Below the pieces are notes generated by a model. It saw only the letters and a list, made by a program, of their open reading frames with translations, made no database searches and was not told the DNA's origin. Below, piece after piece: positions 1 through 8,888 of a DNA stretch of 64,000 nt (positions within the stretch are counted from its first letter, which is position 1; each line of letters begins with the position of its first letter). The stretch lies in the NCBI RefSeq assembly GCF_041262165.1, contig NZ_JBGCBY010000007.1, positions 1 to 64,000 of the forward strand, read 5' to 3'. This DNA comes from Streptacidiphilus sp041262165 (GTDB lineage Bacteria > Actinomycetota > Actinomycetes > Streptomycetales > Streptomycetaceae). A program made the translations under genes and the position numbers.

Positions 1-115
<115 letters not shown>

Positions 116-215
116 GCCCGGGTGGTGAACGCAGGGGCCGTACGGTCCTGCGTTCAGGGCCGTGCGGCCCGCCTGATTGCGGCGGCCGAGGACGAAACGG
201 TGCCCCGGTCGCGCG

Positions 216-1208
216 TCACGCACCCTCCATGGCCGCCGCGGCCCGCTGGCGGGGGCTGGCCGGCCCTTCGGGGCCGTAGCCGAGCCGGATGACCATCTGC
301 AGGTGGCTCTGCCCGTGGCGCGGGTCGCCTGCGGCCGAGCGCAGGTCGGGCCACTCCAGGACCTGGTGGAGCAGCGAACTGCGCAGGTGATGGGCGGTCG
401 CCAGCAGCAGGACGTGCTGCAGGGCCTGACCGGTGCGCAGCCAGTCGGTTCGGCGGTCGTGGGCGGTGGCCAGGACCAGGATGAGCGGGTGCGCCTCGAA
501 AGGGGCCGAGGGCAGGTCGCCGGCGGACCGTGCACCCGTGAAGTCGCGGACCGGGATCCGCTCGAAGGCGTCCTGGGGGCCGAGGGCCGTGGAAGGGATC
601 CCGTAGGGGCCGTCCTCGGGACGGCGGATCCATGCGCGGCTCTCCTCACGACGCAGCGGGGCAGCGGCGTTGCGGTGTTCGGCCTCCGCGGTCAGGAGCA
701 GCACCCGGCGGGTCTCGGCTGGGCCGGTCGGCCGGAGCAGGGTGCCCTCGGTGTGGGCGGCTTCGACGAGCTCCGCGACGATGCGGGCAGAAACCGGGCG
801 CGGGCTGAAGGGCATCCGGCTGCTGTGACGGCGCCAGATGGCGTCGAAGAGGTCCGGGCATGAGGCGGATCCGGTGGGCGGGGTTCCGCCCAGCCTGACG
901 GCGGCGAGCAGTTGGGGCTCGGCCGGGTCGGGCAGCAGACGCACCGCCGGCTCCCAGCCCAGGTGCCGGGCTGCGACCTTCAGGTTGAACACGGCGGCGC
1001 CGACGGAGACCAGCAGGGCACGCCCGGTCGGGTCGGTCTCGCGCAGTGCGCGCTCGGGCGCGGCCCGGACCTCCAAGGTGGCGGTCTCGCGGCGCAACCG
1101 GTACCGCCAGGGCTGGGTGTTGTGGATGGACGGTGCTGCCACCGCGGCCGAGACCAGCTGCTCCAGGGAAGCAGCGTCCAGGACGTGGTGGACTGCGTCG
1201 GTGCTCAT
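216..1208 (-). CDS. Acg-family FMN-binding nitroreductase-like protein
   Basis: 330 aa. The protein belongs to the Acg branch of the nitroreductase fold; Acg (Rv2032) is a DevR-regulated dormancy protein in Mycobacterium tuberculosis. The N-terminus has the typical APSIHNTQPW motif (about residues 25-34) and a later RHSSR segment, as in flavin-binding Acg proteins. Acg proteins are thought to bind or sequester FMN, and catalysis has not been shown for all members. The start is supported by a GGAGGA ribosome site about 8 bases upstream. A DevR-like box (1277-1290) lies 68 bp upstream, suggesting low-oxygen control. A second Acg-like protein is encoded at 26123-27334, but that one carries a Tat-like leader that is absent here. 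The flavin function is known for the family; substrate and role here are inferred. Confidence 0.88.
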   Translation of the reverse strand: MSTDAVHHVLDAASLEQLVSAAVAAPSIHNTQPWRYRLRRETATLEVRAAPERALRETDPTGRALLVSVGAAVFNLKVAARHLGWEPAVRLLPDPAEPQLLAAVRLGGTPPTGSASCPDLFDAIWRRHSSRMPFSPRPVSARIVAELVEAAHTEGTLLRPTGPAETRRVLLLTAEAEHRNAAAPLRREESRAWIRRPEDGPYGIPSTALGPQDAFERIPVRDFTGARSAGDLPSAPFEAHPLILVLATAHDRRTDWLRTGQALQHVLLLATAHHLRSSLLHQVLEWPDLRSAAGDPRHGQSHLQMVIRLGYGPEGPASPRQRAAAAMEGA

Positions 1209-1276
1209 CGCGGCCTCCTCCGGAGGATTGGCGTAGTGCCTCTCACATCGTCAGTCGCGCGGCACCGCAAGGGGAT

Positions 1277-1290
1277 GGGCCGAATGTCCC
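1277..1290. promoter_or_regulatory. DevR/OsdR-like box upstream of the Acg gene
   Basis: GGGCCGAATGTCCC is a 14-bp imperfect dyad resembling the mycobacterial DevR consensus core (GGGACTWWAGTCCC). It lies 68 bp upstream of the leftward Acg start at 1208, in the 315-bp gap (1209-1523) between two divergent genes. That gap also holds the boxes that appear to serve the rightward CBS gene. Function is inferred from motif and position only. Confidence 0.5.
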
Positions 1291-1380
1291 GAGGGACCAG
1301 CCGAGCGGGGTACAGCGGGGCGTCCCTGCGTCCACGTCACGGTCGCGCACCGGCAACAGGGCCATCCGGGTCGGGGGGTA

Positions 1381-1448
1381 GGGCCGGTTGCCCTTTCGTG
1401 CGCCTGGCCGGTGCGTCCGGTCAGCGCCACTGAGGGGACCTTCGGCCC
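1381..1448. promoter_or_regulatory. Pair of DevR/OsdR-like boxes upstream of CBS gene
   Basis: GGGCCGGTTGCCC at 1381-1393 and GGGACCTTCGGCCC at 1435-1448. The second ends 75 bp before the start codon at 1524, the spacing seen for other boxes in this window. The sequence GGGACCTTCGGCC recurs at 15084-15096 in front of the alcohol dehydrogenase gene. The sites are inferred operators or activator sites. Confidence 0.5.
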
Positions 1449-1523
1449 AACGCGCCGGGCCCGGCGAGGGAGCACAGTAAGCACTGCCGAAACCGGTACC
1501 CACCGTCGGAGAAGGAGGACACC

Positions 1524-2297
1524 ATGCGCGCTACAGCGCACGGCAGCACCGCGGACCTGACCCGACCCGTCGTGTCGCTCCCGGAGCCCGATCCGTCGGC
1601 CGCGGGCGGGCTGCCGCGCCGCACCCTGGTGGGCGATCTGATGACCCGTGAGGTGATCGCGGTCGACCCCAGGACCGGCTTCGCCGCGGTGGTCGCCGCC
1701 CTGCGCGAGCACCACCACGACATGCTGCCCGTCGTCGACCCCGAGCGCCGGGTGCTGGGCACGGTCTGTTCCTCGGACCTGCTCGCCAAGCTCGCAGTGT
1801 CGGCGCTGCCATCGCACGCGTCGCTGGTCGAGTCCCGGCAGATCCGCGCCCTGCGCCGACGCGCTCCCGCGGTCAACGCCCGCGAGCTGATGACCAGCCC
1901 GCCCCTGACGGTCACCACGACGACCGGTGCCGCCGAGGCGGCACTGGTGGCGGTGCGGCACCGCGTCCACCACCTGCCCGTCGTCGACGAACAGCAGCAC
2001 CTGACCGGCATGGTGTGTCTGTGCGATCTGCTCGTCGCCCTGCACCGCGAGGACGACGACATCCGCTCCGAGGTCCTCTACCTCGCCGTGGCGCACACCG
2101 CAGGTGTCGACCGGTCCACGCTGATCGTGGACTGCAAGGACGGCCACGTCGTACTGAACGCCACCGCGGCTCTGCGCAGCCAGGCCGAGGCGCTGGCCGA
2201 GCGCGTGCGCGCGGTCGAAGGCGTCGTCGACCTGCTCGACAGCCTGCGCTGGCACACGGACGACACCCGCACGCCCACAGCGAACTCTCGCTCCTGA
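1524..2297 (+). CDS. Two-CBS-domain protein with BON-like tail
   Basis: 257 aa, soluble. A first CBS motif covers about residues 35-95 (LVGDLMTREVIAV ... MLPVVD) and a second about 115-175 (ARELMTSPPLTV ... HHLPVVDE). The last ~60 residues have a BON-like pattern (VVLNATAALRSQ, then VRAVEGVVDL). CBS pairs bind adenine nucleotides or related ligands and act as sensors, and this type is common in actinobacterial dormancy clusters. The start has GGAGAAGGAGG upstream. It may be co-transcribed with the cytochrome b genes that begin 133 bp downstream, and two similar proteins are encoded at 17165 and 27324. The ligand is unknown. Confidence 0.88.
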   Translation: MRATAHGSTADLTRPVVSLPEPDPSAAGGLPRRTLVGDLMTREVIAVDPRTGFAAVVAALREHHHDMLPVVDPERRVLGTVCSSDLLAKLAVSALPSHASLVESRQIRALRRRAPAVNARELMTSPPLTVTTTTGAAEAALVAVRHRVHHLPVVDEQQHLTGMVCLCDLLVALHREDDDIRSEVLYLAVAHTAGVDRSTLIVDCKDGHVVLNATAALRSQAEALAERVRAVEGVVDLLDSLRWHTDDTRTPTANSRS

Positions 2298-2430
2298 GCC
2301 GAGGGAACCGTCGTACCCACCGCGGCCGACGGCGTGGTGACCCTCGGCGGCGACCTCAAGGACACCAGACTTGATCCATCCGCCGCCGACACTCGGCGGA
2401 CTCGACTGACGATTCGGAGGAACCAAGGAC

Positions 2431-2622
2431 ATGGCTGCAACTGCGGCGGGATCGGGGCGGCTGCTGGCCGCCCCGATCGATCTCAATCACCCGGGCGCCT
2501 ACGTGCACTGGGGAGTGATCCAACTCTCGGTGGCCAATCTGGTGGTCATCGGCCTGATGGTGCTGGTTTTCGTGGCGGCCCTGCTGCTGCCGTTCCCGAA
2601 GGGACACGACAGAGATGAGTGA
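2431..2622 (+). CDS. Small membrane protein upstream of cytochrome b
   Basis: 63 aa with one strongly hydrophobic helix (about residues 29-52, LSVANLVVIGLMVLVF) and a short charged C-terminus. The gene overlaps the next by 8 bp, so the two are probably translationally coupled. A GATTCGGAGGAACC ribosome site precedes the ATG. Small one-helix subunits accompany many b-type cytochrome complexes, so a structural or assembly role is a fair guess, but no family was recognised. Confidence 0.75.
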   Translation: MAATAAGSGRLLAAPIDLNHPGAYVHWGVIQLSVANLVVIGLMVLVFVAALLLPFPKGHDRDE

Positions 2623-3289
2623 CACCGGCGCGCGGGCCGGCGGCTGGACCGGTGCGGTCAGACGCCGCGCGGTACGCGCGTTGCCGCCGGAGAAGCTGCT
2701 CCCCGACACCCAGCCCTCCTACATGGCCTCGTGGATCTACATCTTCGGCGTCCTCACGCTGGCCTCGCTGCTGGTGGTGCTTGCCACCGGCGGGCTGCTC
2801 GCCCTGGAGGGGCCCGGCTGGTGGCACGTCTCGGCCACCGGGAAGTACGTCAACAGCCTGCACCTGTGGAGTGTGGAGCTGTTCATGTTCTTCATGGTGG
2901 TGCACCTGTGGGGCAAGTTCTTCATGGCCGCCTGGCGCGGACGGCGCGCGATGACCTGGATCACCGGCGCGGTCGCGTTCCTCTCCTCCGTCGGCACCGC
3001 CTTCACCGGCTACCTGGTGCAGCAGAACTTCGACTCCCAGTGGATCTCCACCCAGGCCAAGGACGGCCTGAACTCCGTCGGTATCGGCGCGTACTTCAAC
3101 GTCCTCAACTTCGGCCAGATGCTGATGTGGCACATCGTGGTCCTGCCCCTGGTACTGGGCCTGCTGACGGTGTGGCACCTGCTGCTGGTCCGTCGTCGCG
3201 GCATCGTCCCGCCCATCGACGCCACCGCCCCGCAAGCCCAGGCGCAGGCGCAGGCATCCGCGCCGGCAGTCGAGGAGGAGCAGTCATGA
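2615..3289 (+). CDS. Cytochrome b N-terminal (b6-type) membrane protein
   Basis: 224 aa with four predicted transmembrane helices. Haem-ligand histidines sit in the cytochrome b pattern: H83 and H97 in helix B (spacing of 13) and H173 and H188 in helix D. The spacing of 14 in helix D matches b6 rather than mitochondrial-type cytochrome b. This is the di-haem core of quinol-oxidising bc complexes. The gene overlaps both neighbours (8 bp and 4 bp), forming a compact three-gene module. No Rieske protein, cytochrome c1 or CXXCH protein is encoded nearby, so the electron acceptor is unclear. The C-terminus is an Ala/Gln-rich tail. Confidence 0.9.
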   Translation: MSDTGARAGGWTGAVRRRAVRALPPEKLLPDTQPSYMASWIYIFGVLTLASLLVVLATGGLLALEGPGWWHVSATGKYVNSLHLWSVELFMFFMVVHLWGKFFMAAWRGRRAMTWITGAVAFLSSVGTAFTGYLVQQNFDSQWISTQAKDGLNSVGIGAYFNVLNFGQMLMWHIVVLPLVLGLLTVWHLLLVRRRGIVPPIDATAPQAQAQAQASAPAVEEEQS

Positions 3290-4227
3290 AGTGGCGCACG
3301 GCTGACACCACGCCGGAGTCCTCCTCCTTCCCCACCCGGCCCTACGACCTGGTCAAGGAGGTCACGATCGCCCTGGTCGTCGTGGCGCTGCTGACCGTCG
3401 GGCTCGCCGCCGTGTTCTCCTCGCCCGACGACCGCCCGGTCACCGTGGCCTCCTGGTCCCGGGCCGACCCGGCCGACTTCACCGCCACCGCGGTCACCGA
3501 GCTGGGCGGCACGAGCACCAGCGCCCAGTACGGCGCCCCCTACAACCACACACCGGGCGCCGGACAGAAACTCGGCCCGCTCGGCCTGCAGAACGCCGCC
3601 GGCGTCCGTATCCCGGTCGACACCGCTCGGGACTTCGTGCTGCGCCCGCTGTCCAGCTCCCCCGAGCCGGCCTCGGTCACCGCTGCCCTGTCCACCTGGA
3701 ACGCCGCGCCCGCCGCGAAGCAGCAGTCCTGGACCAGTGCCTACACCGACGCCCTGGGCAAGGCACCCGACGGCGACCCGGCCAAGGTCGCCCCGGGCGA
3801 CTACGGCCCCGTCCCCACCATCAGTACCGCACTGCTCGACCTTGCCCGAAGCGGCTCACTCGACGGCCAGCTCCTGGCCGAGGGCGGCTTCTACCAGTCC
3901 GACTACACCCACCCGCTGCTGTTCCTGGCCGACGGCTCCTACCTGCCCGGCCTGGCCGACGCCCAGCACCTCACCGGCAGCCAGTGGGGCATGATGAACG
4001 AGACCGGCAACTACCCGGGCCAGGCCTGGCTGTGGCTGTACACCTTCTGGTACCAGATCGACCCGTTCAAGAGCTCACACAACGCCGACGCCCTGGTCTG
4101 GGGCACGATGGCGCTGCTCAGCCTGGGGCTGGTGCTGGTTCCCTTCATCCCCGGGGTGCGCTCGATCCCGCGCTGGACCCGCGTCCACCGGCTGATCTGG
4201 CGTGACTACTACCGCAGCCATCACTGA
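3286..4227 (+). CDS. Membrane protein following cytochrome b, C-terminal cytochrome-like
   Basis: 313 aa, starting in an ATGA overlap with the stop of the cytochrome b gene. There is one helix near residues 25-45 (EVTIALVVVALLTVGLAAVF), a long extracytoplasmic-looking middle part of about 200 residues, and one helix near the C-terminus (ALVWGTMALLSLGLVLVPF). A PGVRSIPRW...HRLIWRDYY tail follows, recalling the end of bacterial cytochrome b subunits. No CXXCH haem-c motif or Rieske cysteines were seen. It probably completes the complex with the preceding gene. Its 3' end overlaps the convergent NUDIX gene by 7 bp. Confidence 0.8.
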   Translation: MKWRTADTTPESSSFPTRPYDLVKEVTIALVVVALLTVGLAAVFSSPDDRPVTVASWSRADPADFTATAVTELGGTSTSAQYGAPYNHTPGAGQKLGPLGLQNAAGVRIPVDTARDFVLRPLSSSPEPASVTAALSTWNAAPAAKQQSWTSAYTDALGKAPDGDPAKVAPGDYGPVPTISTALLDLARSGSLDGQLLAEGGFYQSDYTHPLLFLADGSYLPGLADAQHLTGSQWGMMNETGNYPGQAWLWLYTFWYQIDPFKSSHNADALVWGTMALLSLGLVLVPFIPGVRSIPRWTRVHRLIWRDYYRSHH

Positions 4228-4760
4228 CGCGACGGATTGGAGACCGCGGAGTATTCGCCGGAGAACCAGCGCCGGGCTGCCTCGGTGTGCAGGGGGAAGG
4301 CCAGTTCGGCGGGGGTGGTGAGGACCTCGCGGGCGTCGGTCTCGTCGGTCGGGACATACGGCGGCAGGTCCTCGGCGGCGTATTCGGGAAGCAACCCGAA
4401 GAGCAGCAGGTAGCCGCCCTCGGTATCGGTGAGGGCGTCGGCGAGCCGGACCTCGCCGGGGGCCGCCGTGATGCCGGTCTCCTCGGCGAGTTCCCGGACG
4501 ACGGCCTGCTGCCAGGTCTCGCCGTAGTCGATGAACCCGCCGGGTAGGGCGATCAGGCCGCGTCTCGGCTGGATCGAGCGGCGGATCACCAGGAGGCCGG
4601 TGCCGGTGCTCTCGCGCACAGGGAGCAGGGCGATCGCCACCGGCAGCGGATTGCGGTAGGCGGTGGCACCGCAGACGACGCAGGTGCGCGGCCAGTCGGA
4701 GTCGGGCGGGAACGCCGCGCCGCAGGAGGAGCAGTGGGAGTCCTTCTGATGGCTGGTCAC
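4221..4760 (-). CDS. NUDIX hydrolase with N-terminal zinc ribbon
   Basis: 179 aa. An N-terminal four-cysteine ribbon (CSSCG at about 10-14, CVVCG at about 27-31) is followed by a complete NUDIX box. The box runs GGFIDYGE, seven residues, then RELAEETGI (about residues 75-97) and carries the metal-binding glutamates. Such proteins hydrolyse nucleoside diphosphates linked to another group; NADH pyrophosphatase-like members carry a similar ribbon. The substrate cannot be inferred. The gene converges on the cytochrome module. Confidence 0.9.
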   Translation of the reverse strand: MTSHQKDSHCSSCGAAFPPDSDWPRTCVVCGATAYRNPLPVAIALLPVRESTGTGLLVIRRSIQPRRGLIALPGGFIDYGETWQQAVVRELAEETGITAAPGEVRLADALTDTEGGYLLLFGLLPEYAAEDLPPYVPTDETDAREVLTTPAELAFPLHTEAARRWFSGEYSAVSNPSRQ

Positions 4761-4823
4761 GCGCGGACTGTAGCTGCAGCGTCCGCTCTCGACAACTTCG
4801 GCACAGTCGTCTCCGGGTAGTGC

Positions 4824-6056
4824 CTACTTCGCCGATCCGACGGACATCTCCCTGAGCCGTGTCGGCAGGCGGTGGACGGATCCGTCTGCCACTGAGGGAT
4901 CCGGGGGCTGGACGGGTTCGGACGCGAGCAGCTCCGGCTCCGCGCACCAGCTCTGCGGTATCAGCAGCACGGCGGCGGTCAGCAGCAGCACCAGCCACAG
5001 GCGAAGGTCGCCCAGCAGCGGCGCGTTGTCGGTCATCCTCGGTGCCAGGTAGAGGGCCGTGAAGGACACCAGGGACCAGGCCGGGACGGGATGGCGCAGC
5101 CCTATGAGTTCCCAGCACAGTGTCCCCAGCAGGATCCCGGCCGTGTAGTAGTCGTAGACGCCGGGATCCAGGACGAGCCGGGCGCCGATCCCCAGCAGCA
5201 GCACTGCCGGCCAGCGGTGTCTGCGGATCGCGAGCACCCCCAGCGTGCAGCCCAGGGCGAGCTGCGCGATTCGGTCCCAGGACGGTGTGCCGGCAGTGGA
5301 CACCCCGAGCGCCCGCAGCGCGGAGGAGGGGTCATTGACGATGGCGTACTGAGCAGCGCTGAGGGTGCCCGGGTCCGCGATCACGAAGGGCAGCCAGGCG
5401 AGAGCTATCGTGGCGACCGCATAGATCAGCGCATGGCGTCGCCGGGAGCGGGCCACGGCCAGCACCAGCGGCAGGAACACGAGCGCCCACGGCTTGGAGT
5501 CCACCGCCAGGCCGAGGCACAGTCCCGCGAGCGCGGGAGTGTCCGCCACCAGGGCGCGGACCGCCAGTGCGGCGAAGAGCAGGGCCAGCACGTCGTCGAG
5601 GTGGCCGTAGTGCACGGACAGCGAGGCCCACAGGATCAGGAACGTGCCGCCAGCGGTGATGGTGGTGAACCTCAGCGACGCGGGACGGCGCAGCAGGCTC
5701 GGCCTCGCGAGGAGCGCGGACCGCTCCAGGATGTGCAGGACCAGCAGGCCGACAGCCATCATGAACACCTGGCCGGCGAAGAGCCCGCTGCCGGTTCCGA
5801 TGGCTCGCAGTACCTGGGCACAGGCGAAGGCCACCGGGCCGATCTGCAGCCCGGGGTAGTTCGCGTACAGGTGCATTCCGCCGGGTGGTGACGCTCCGGA
5901 GCCGCTGAAGAGCAGGGCGCTGCCGTGGGCGAAGTAGTGCCACGAGTATCCGCCCCCGGGCACGTCCACCAGGAACCACAGGAACGCCCACCCCGCGAGT
6001 ACCCAGCGGTGCCACGAGCCGGCTCCAAGCTCCGGGCGGAGACTGCGCTGCACCAT
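4824..6056 (-). CDS. Polytopic membrane protein, GT-C/DUF2029-like
   Basis: 410 aa from the ATG at 6056, chosen because AAGGGAG lies 6 bases upstream; a longer frame further upstream has non-coding-looking composition. About ten hydrophobic helices are visible. The conserved-looking VHYGHLDD segment and AVDSKPWAL segment resemble those of GT-C-fold, polyprenyl-phosphate-dependent mannosyltransferases (DUF2029/GT87). Such enzymes glycosylate lipids or proteins on the outer membrane face. The acceptor is unknown and the family assignment is by motif only. Confidence 0.75.
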   Translation of the reverse strand: MVQRSLRPELGAGSWHRWVLAGWAFLWFLVDVPGGGYSWHYFAHGSALLFSGSGASPPGGMHLYANYPGLQIGPVAFACAQVLRAIGTGSGLFAGQVFMMAVGLLVLHILERSALLARPSLLRRPASLRFTTITAGGTFLILWASLSVHYGHLDDVLALLFAALAVRALVADTPALAGLCLGLAVDSKPWALVFLPLVLAVARSRRRHALIYAVATIALAWLPFVIADPGTLSAAQYAIVNDPSSALRALGVSTAGTPSWDRIAQLALGCTLGVLAIRRHRWPAVLLLGIGARLVLDPGVYDYYTAGILLGTLCWELIGLRHPVPAWSLVSFTALYLAPRMTDNAPLLGDLRLWLVLLLTAAVLLIPQSWCAEPELLASEPVQPPDPSVADGSVHRLPTRLREMSVGSAK

Positions 6057-6278
6057 GTTCTCCCTTTCACTACGCCTGCATTCGTCCGCATTTACGGGGA
6101 CGCCGAGGCCGGACGGCCAGGTTGCGCCCTTTGTATATGACTCGGGTATGCGTCCTCTTAGGGGTCTCTCAGGTGGCTCTCGTCCTTGCGGAAGTCGCGT
6201 CGTCGGTTGGTGTCTCCACTGCCGGCGGTGGCCGAGCGGCTCGCGCGAACCGGAACGTTTAGACAGTACGATCACCCA

Positions 6279-6815
6279 ATGTCTGACATGACCGAAACCT
6301 CGCCCGGATGGCTCACTCCCGACGAGCTGGGGCTGGCACGCGCACGGATGCCGATCCTCTATGTCGAAGCCGTACCCGTGCGGGTCGACGACAGCGGGGA
6401 AGTCACCCATGTCGGACTCCTGCTACGCATCGGGCCGGACGGGACGGTCAGCCGCACCCTCGTCTCCGGACGGGTACTGCACCACGAGCGGATCCGCGAC
6501 GCCCTCCTGCGCCACCTGGAGAAGGACCTAGGCCCGGTGGCCCTGCCCCGGATCCCGACTTCGCTGCAACCCTTCACCGTCGCCGAGTACTTCCCGACAC
6601 ACGGGATCACGCCGTACCACGACCCCCGCCAGCACGCCGTGTCCCTCGCTTACGTCGTTCCGGTCACCGGTGACTGCCAGCCCCGGCAGGATGCTCTCGA
6701 CCTGGTCTGGTTCACCCCGCAGGAGGCCTCGTCGCCCCTGGTCCAGCAGGAAATGCCCGGCGGGCAGGGAGCGCTCCTCAAGCAGGCCCTCGCACACGTC
6801 GGCTGTCTGTCCTAA
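6279..6815 (+). CDS. DUF4916 NUDIX-like hydrolase family protein
   Basis: 178 aa. The opening (WLTPDELGLARARMPILYVE, then PVRVDDSGEVTHVGLLLR) is characteristic of actinobacterial DUF4916 proteins, which have a NUDIX-like fold. The classical NUDIX box is not clearly present, so hydrolase activity is uncertain. The start at 6279 was taken because the family normally begins just before WL. It is divergent from the membrane protein at 4824-6056. The 222-bp gap between them shows no clear operator. Confidence 0.82.
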   Translation: MSDMTETSPGWLTPDELGLARARMPILYVEAVPVRVDDSGEVTHVGLLLRIGPDGTVSRTLVSGRVLHHERIRDALLRHLEKDLGPVALPRIPTSLQPFTVAEYFPTHGITPYHDPRQHAVSLAYVVPVTGDCQPRQDALDLVWFTPQEASSPLVQQEMPGGQGALLKQALAHVGCLS

Positions 6816-6900
6816 GAGTCGCGACCGGCGGGCCGCCGGACCACGGTCGGTGTCGGTGTCGGGCTCTGGCTGAGTCGGTGAATCGGGGTCCCGTGGGGGT

Positions 6901-6932
6901 GCCTGCACCCCTGTCCGGACAGGGGTGCAGGC
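6901..6932. repeat. Perfect 32-bp palindrome
   Basis: The sequence is its own reverse complement over all 32 bases, with arms of 16 and no spacer (centre TGTCCGGACA). It lies 85 bp after the DUF4916 stop and 124 bp before the secreted HAF/CHRD protein start. No T-run follows, so it may be an operator or a cruciform-prone site as easily as a factor-independent terminator. Confidence 0.7.
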
Positions 6933-7055
6933 GTCCTCGTCGCTGCGGTGCCGGATCTCCGAGACTGGGTACGTCGGCGCAGGCCGATCCCGTCGGGGGA
7001 CTCCTCCAGAAATGCCGGAGGAGACGACGGGCGAAGCAGGGGGACAACTCCAGTC

Positions 7056-8834
7056 ATGAAGAAGACACTTGTTGGTGCGATGACCGTGCTGGCAGTCGTA
7101 GGCGCGGGGGCGGGTGCCAACGCGGTCGCCGGTCACGGCCACCCGACGGCCAGGACCGCCGCGAGGAGCGCCGTGGCCCAGCAGGCCCAGCAGGCCCAGT
7201 CGGCCGAGGCCACGGACTTCACCCAGCCCACCGGATACGCGTTCAGCACCCTGAACGACCCGGCCGACACCACGTTCAACCAGCTGCTGGGCATCAACGC
7301 CCGCGGCGTGATCGCCGGATACTTCGGCTCCGGCGCGCAGGGCCACCCCAACCAGGGGTACCAACTGCAGCGCGACGGCCGGACCTTCCGCGGCGAGAAC
7401 GTCACCGGCTCGGTGCAGACCCAGGTCACCGGCCTCAACGACCACGGCGTGACGGTCGGCTTCTGGTCGGCCATGAACAACGCGAACCAGACGAACGACA
7501 ACACCGGTTTCTACGCCGTCGGCGGGCGCTTCCACAACGTGGCCTTCCCGACAGCGGACAATGCCGCGCCGCCGGTCAACCAGCTCCTGGGCGTGAACAA
7601 CGACGGCACGGCCGTCGGCTTCTACACCGACGCCGCAGGCAACAACCACGGCTACACGTACGACATCGAAGATCACAGCTTCCACCAGGTCGCTGTCACC
7701 GGAGCGACCAGCGTCACGGCCGCCGCGATCAACAACCACGCCGACATCGCCGGCTTCTTCACCGGCGCGGGCGGGACCGTCGACGGCTACCTGCTGCGGC
7801 ACGGGCGGCTGACCACCCTGGCCTTCCCCGGCGCGTCGATGACGCAGGCGCTGGGCGTCAACGACAGCGACGAGGTGGTGGGCGTCTACCAGGTCGGCAG
7901 CGGCAACGCAGCCAAGACGCACGGCTTCACCTGGACCTCCGGGCACGGCTTCGGCACGGTCGACGACCCCAACGGTGTCGGTGCGACCACGGTCAACGGC
8001 GTCAACGACGCCGGTGCCCTGGTCGGGTTCTACACGGACGCGGCCGGAAACACGGACGGCATGCTCGCCACCCCGCAGCGCACCACCTCGGTCCGGCACC
8101 TCACCCTGCATCCCATGCCCGCCGGCAGCGTGGCCTTCAGCCACGACTCCCAGGGGCAGTTGCGGGCCCAGCTGCACCTGTACGGGCTGACCCCCGGCTC
8201 TCCGCACCAGATCGACATCGAGGTACCCGGCCACGGGACGGCCACCGTCGTCGGCTTCGGCGTGCTGAGCGCCGACGCCACCGGCCAGGCCGACGCCACC
8301 CTCACCGCCGCCTCCTTCACCGGCAGCCTGCCGAGCGGCAGCCGCCTTCTCGTCCACCTCGGCACCGTCGGCGGGGGCGCCAACGGCGATCCGATGGCCG
8401 CCGAACCGATCGCGCGTACCGCCGAACTGCCCTCCCGCCCCGGAGGAGACGAGTTCACCCTCTCCGCGGTGGACGTCGCCCCGAACGGCGCCGACGCCGG
8501 CAGGCTCAGCGGCCGGGCGGCGATCGCCTACGACGCCGCGGCGCGGACCCTGAAGGTCACCGTCAACGCCACCGGCCTGACCCCCGGCGCCCACGCGGCC
8601 CACATCCACCTGGGCAGCTGCCAGGTGCAGGGCGGGGTGAAGTACATGCTGACGGACCTTCAGGCGGATGCCCAGGGGAACATCGTCGACCAGACCAGGA
8701 CCATCACCGGCGTCACGGCGGCGCCCCCGGTCGGCGGCTGGTACCTCAACGTCCACCAGGGCGACAGCAACACCATCCTGGCGAACGGCAGCCCCGCGCC
8801 GGGCTTCCGCCCGCTGCTCTGCGCCAACATCTGA
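7056..8834 (+). CDS. Secreted HAF-repeat/CHRD-domain protein
   Basis: 592 aa. The start is ATG 7056 with GGGGGA upstream. The Sec signal is MKKTLVGAMTVLAVVGAGAG and following, with cleavage likely near residues 25-30. Residues about 60-340 contain repeats of about 45-60 residues with the pattern LGINxxGxxxGYF/GFYTD (for example LLGINARGVIAGYF, LLGVNNDGTAVGFYTD, VNGVNDAGALVGFYTD), as in HAF-type extracellular repeats. The C-terminal ~200 residues hold CHRD-like sequence (LKVTVNATGLTPGAHAAHIH, later GGWYLNVHQGDS). CHRD domains occur in chordin and in bacterial secreted proteins of unknown role. A terminator follows at 8889-8912. Confidence 0.85.
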   Translation: MKKTLVGAMTVLAVVGAGAGANAVAGHGHPTARTAARSAVAQQAQQAQSAEATDFTQPTGYAFSTLNDPADTTFNQLLGINARGVIAGYFGSGAQGHPNQGYQLQRDGRTFRGENVTGSVQTQVTGLNDHGVTVGFWSAMNNANQTNDNTGFYAVGGRFHNVAFPTADNAAPPVNQLLGVNNDGTAVGFYTDAAGNNHGYTYDIEDHSFHQVAVTGATSVTAAAINNHADIAGFFTGAGGTVDGYLLRHGRLTTLAFPGASMTQALGVNDSDEVVGVYQVGSGNAAKTHGFTWTSGHGFGTVDDPNGVGATTVNGVNDAGALVGFYTDAAGNTDGMLATPQRTTSVRHLTLHPMPAGSVAFSHDSQGQLRAQLHLYGLTPGSPHQIDIEVPGHGTATVVGFGVLSADATGQADATLTAASFTGSLPSGSRLLVHLGTVGGGANGDPMAAEPIARTAELPSRPGGDEFTLSAVDVAPNGADAGRLSGRAAIAYDAAARTLKVTVNATGLTPGAHAAHIHLGSCQVQGGVKYMLTDLQADAQGNIVDQTRTITGVTAAPPVGGWYLNVHQGDSNTILANGSPAPGFRPLLCANI

Positions 8835-8888
8835 GCCACCTGCGGGGACGGCTGCCCAGTCCCGGCGCAGTCCGTTCCCCTGAGCGGG

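Noticed and set aside
1251..2486. Long minus-strand frame opposite the first CBS gene
   Set aside because: Antisense shadow with Val/Gly/Arg-rich sequence and no recognisable domain; the plus-strand CBS protein explains the region.
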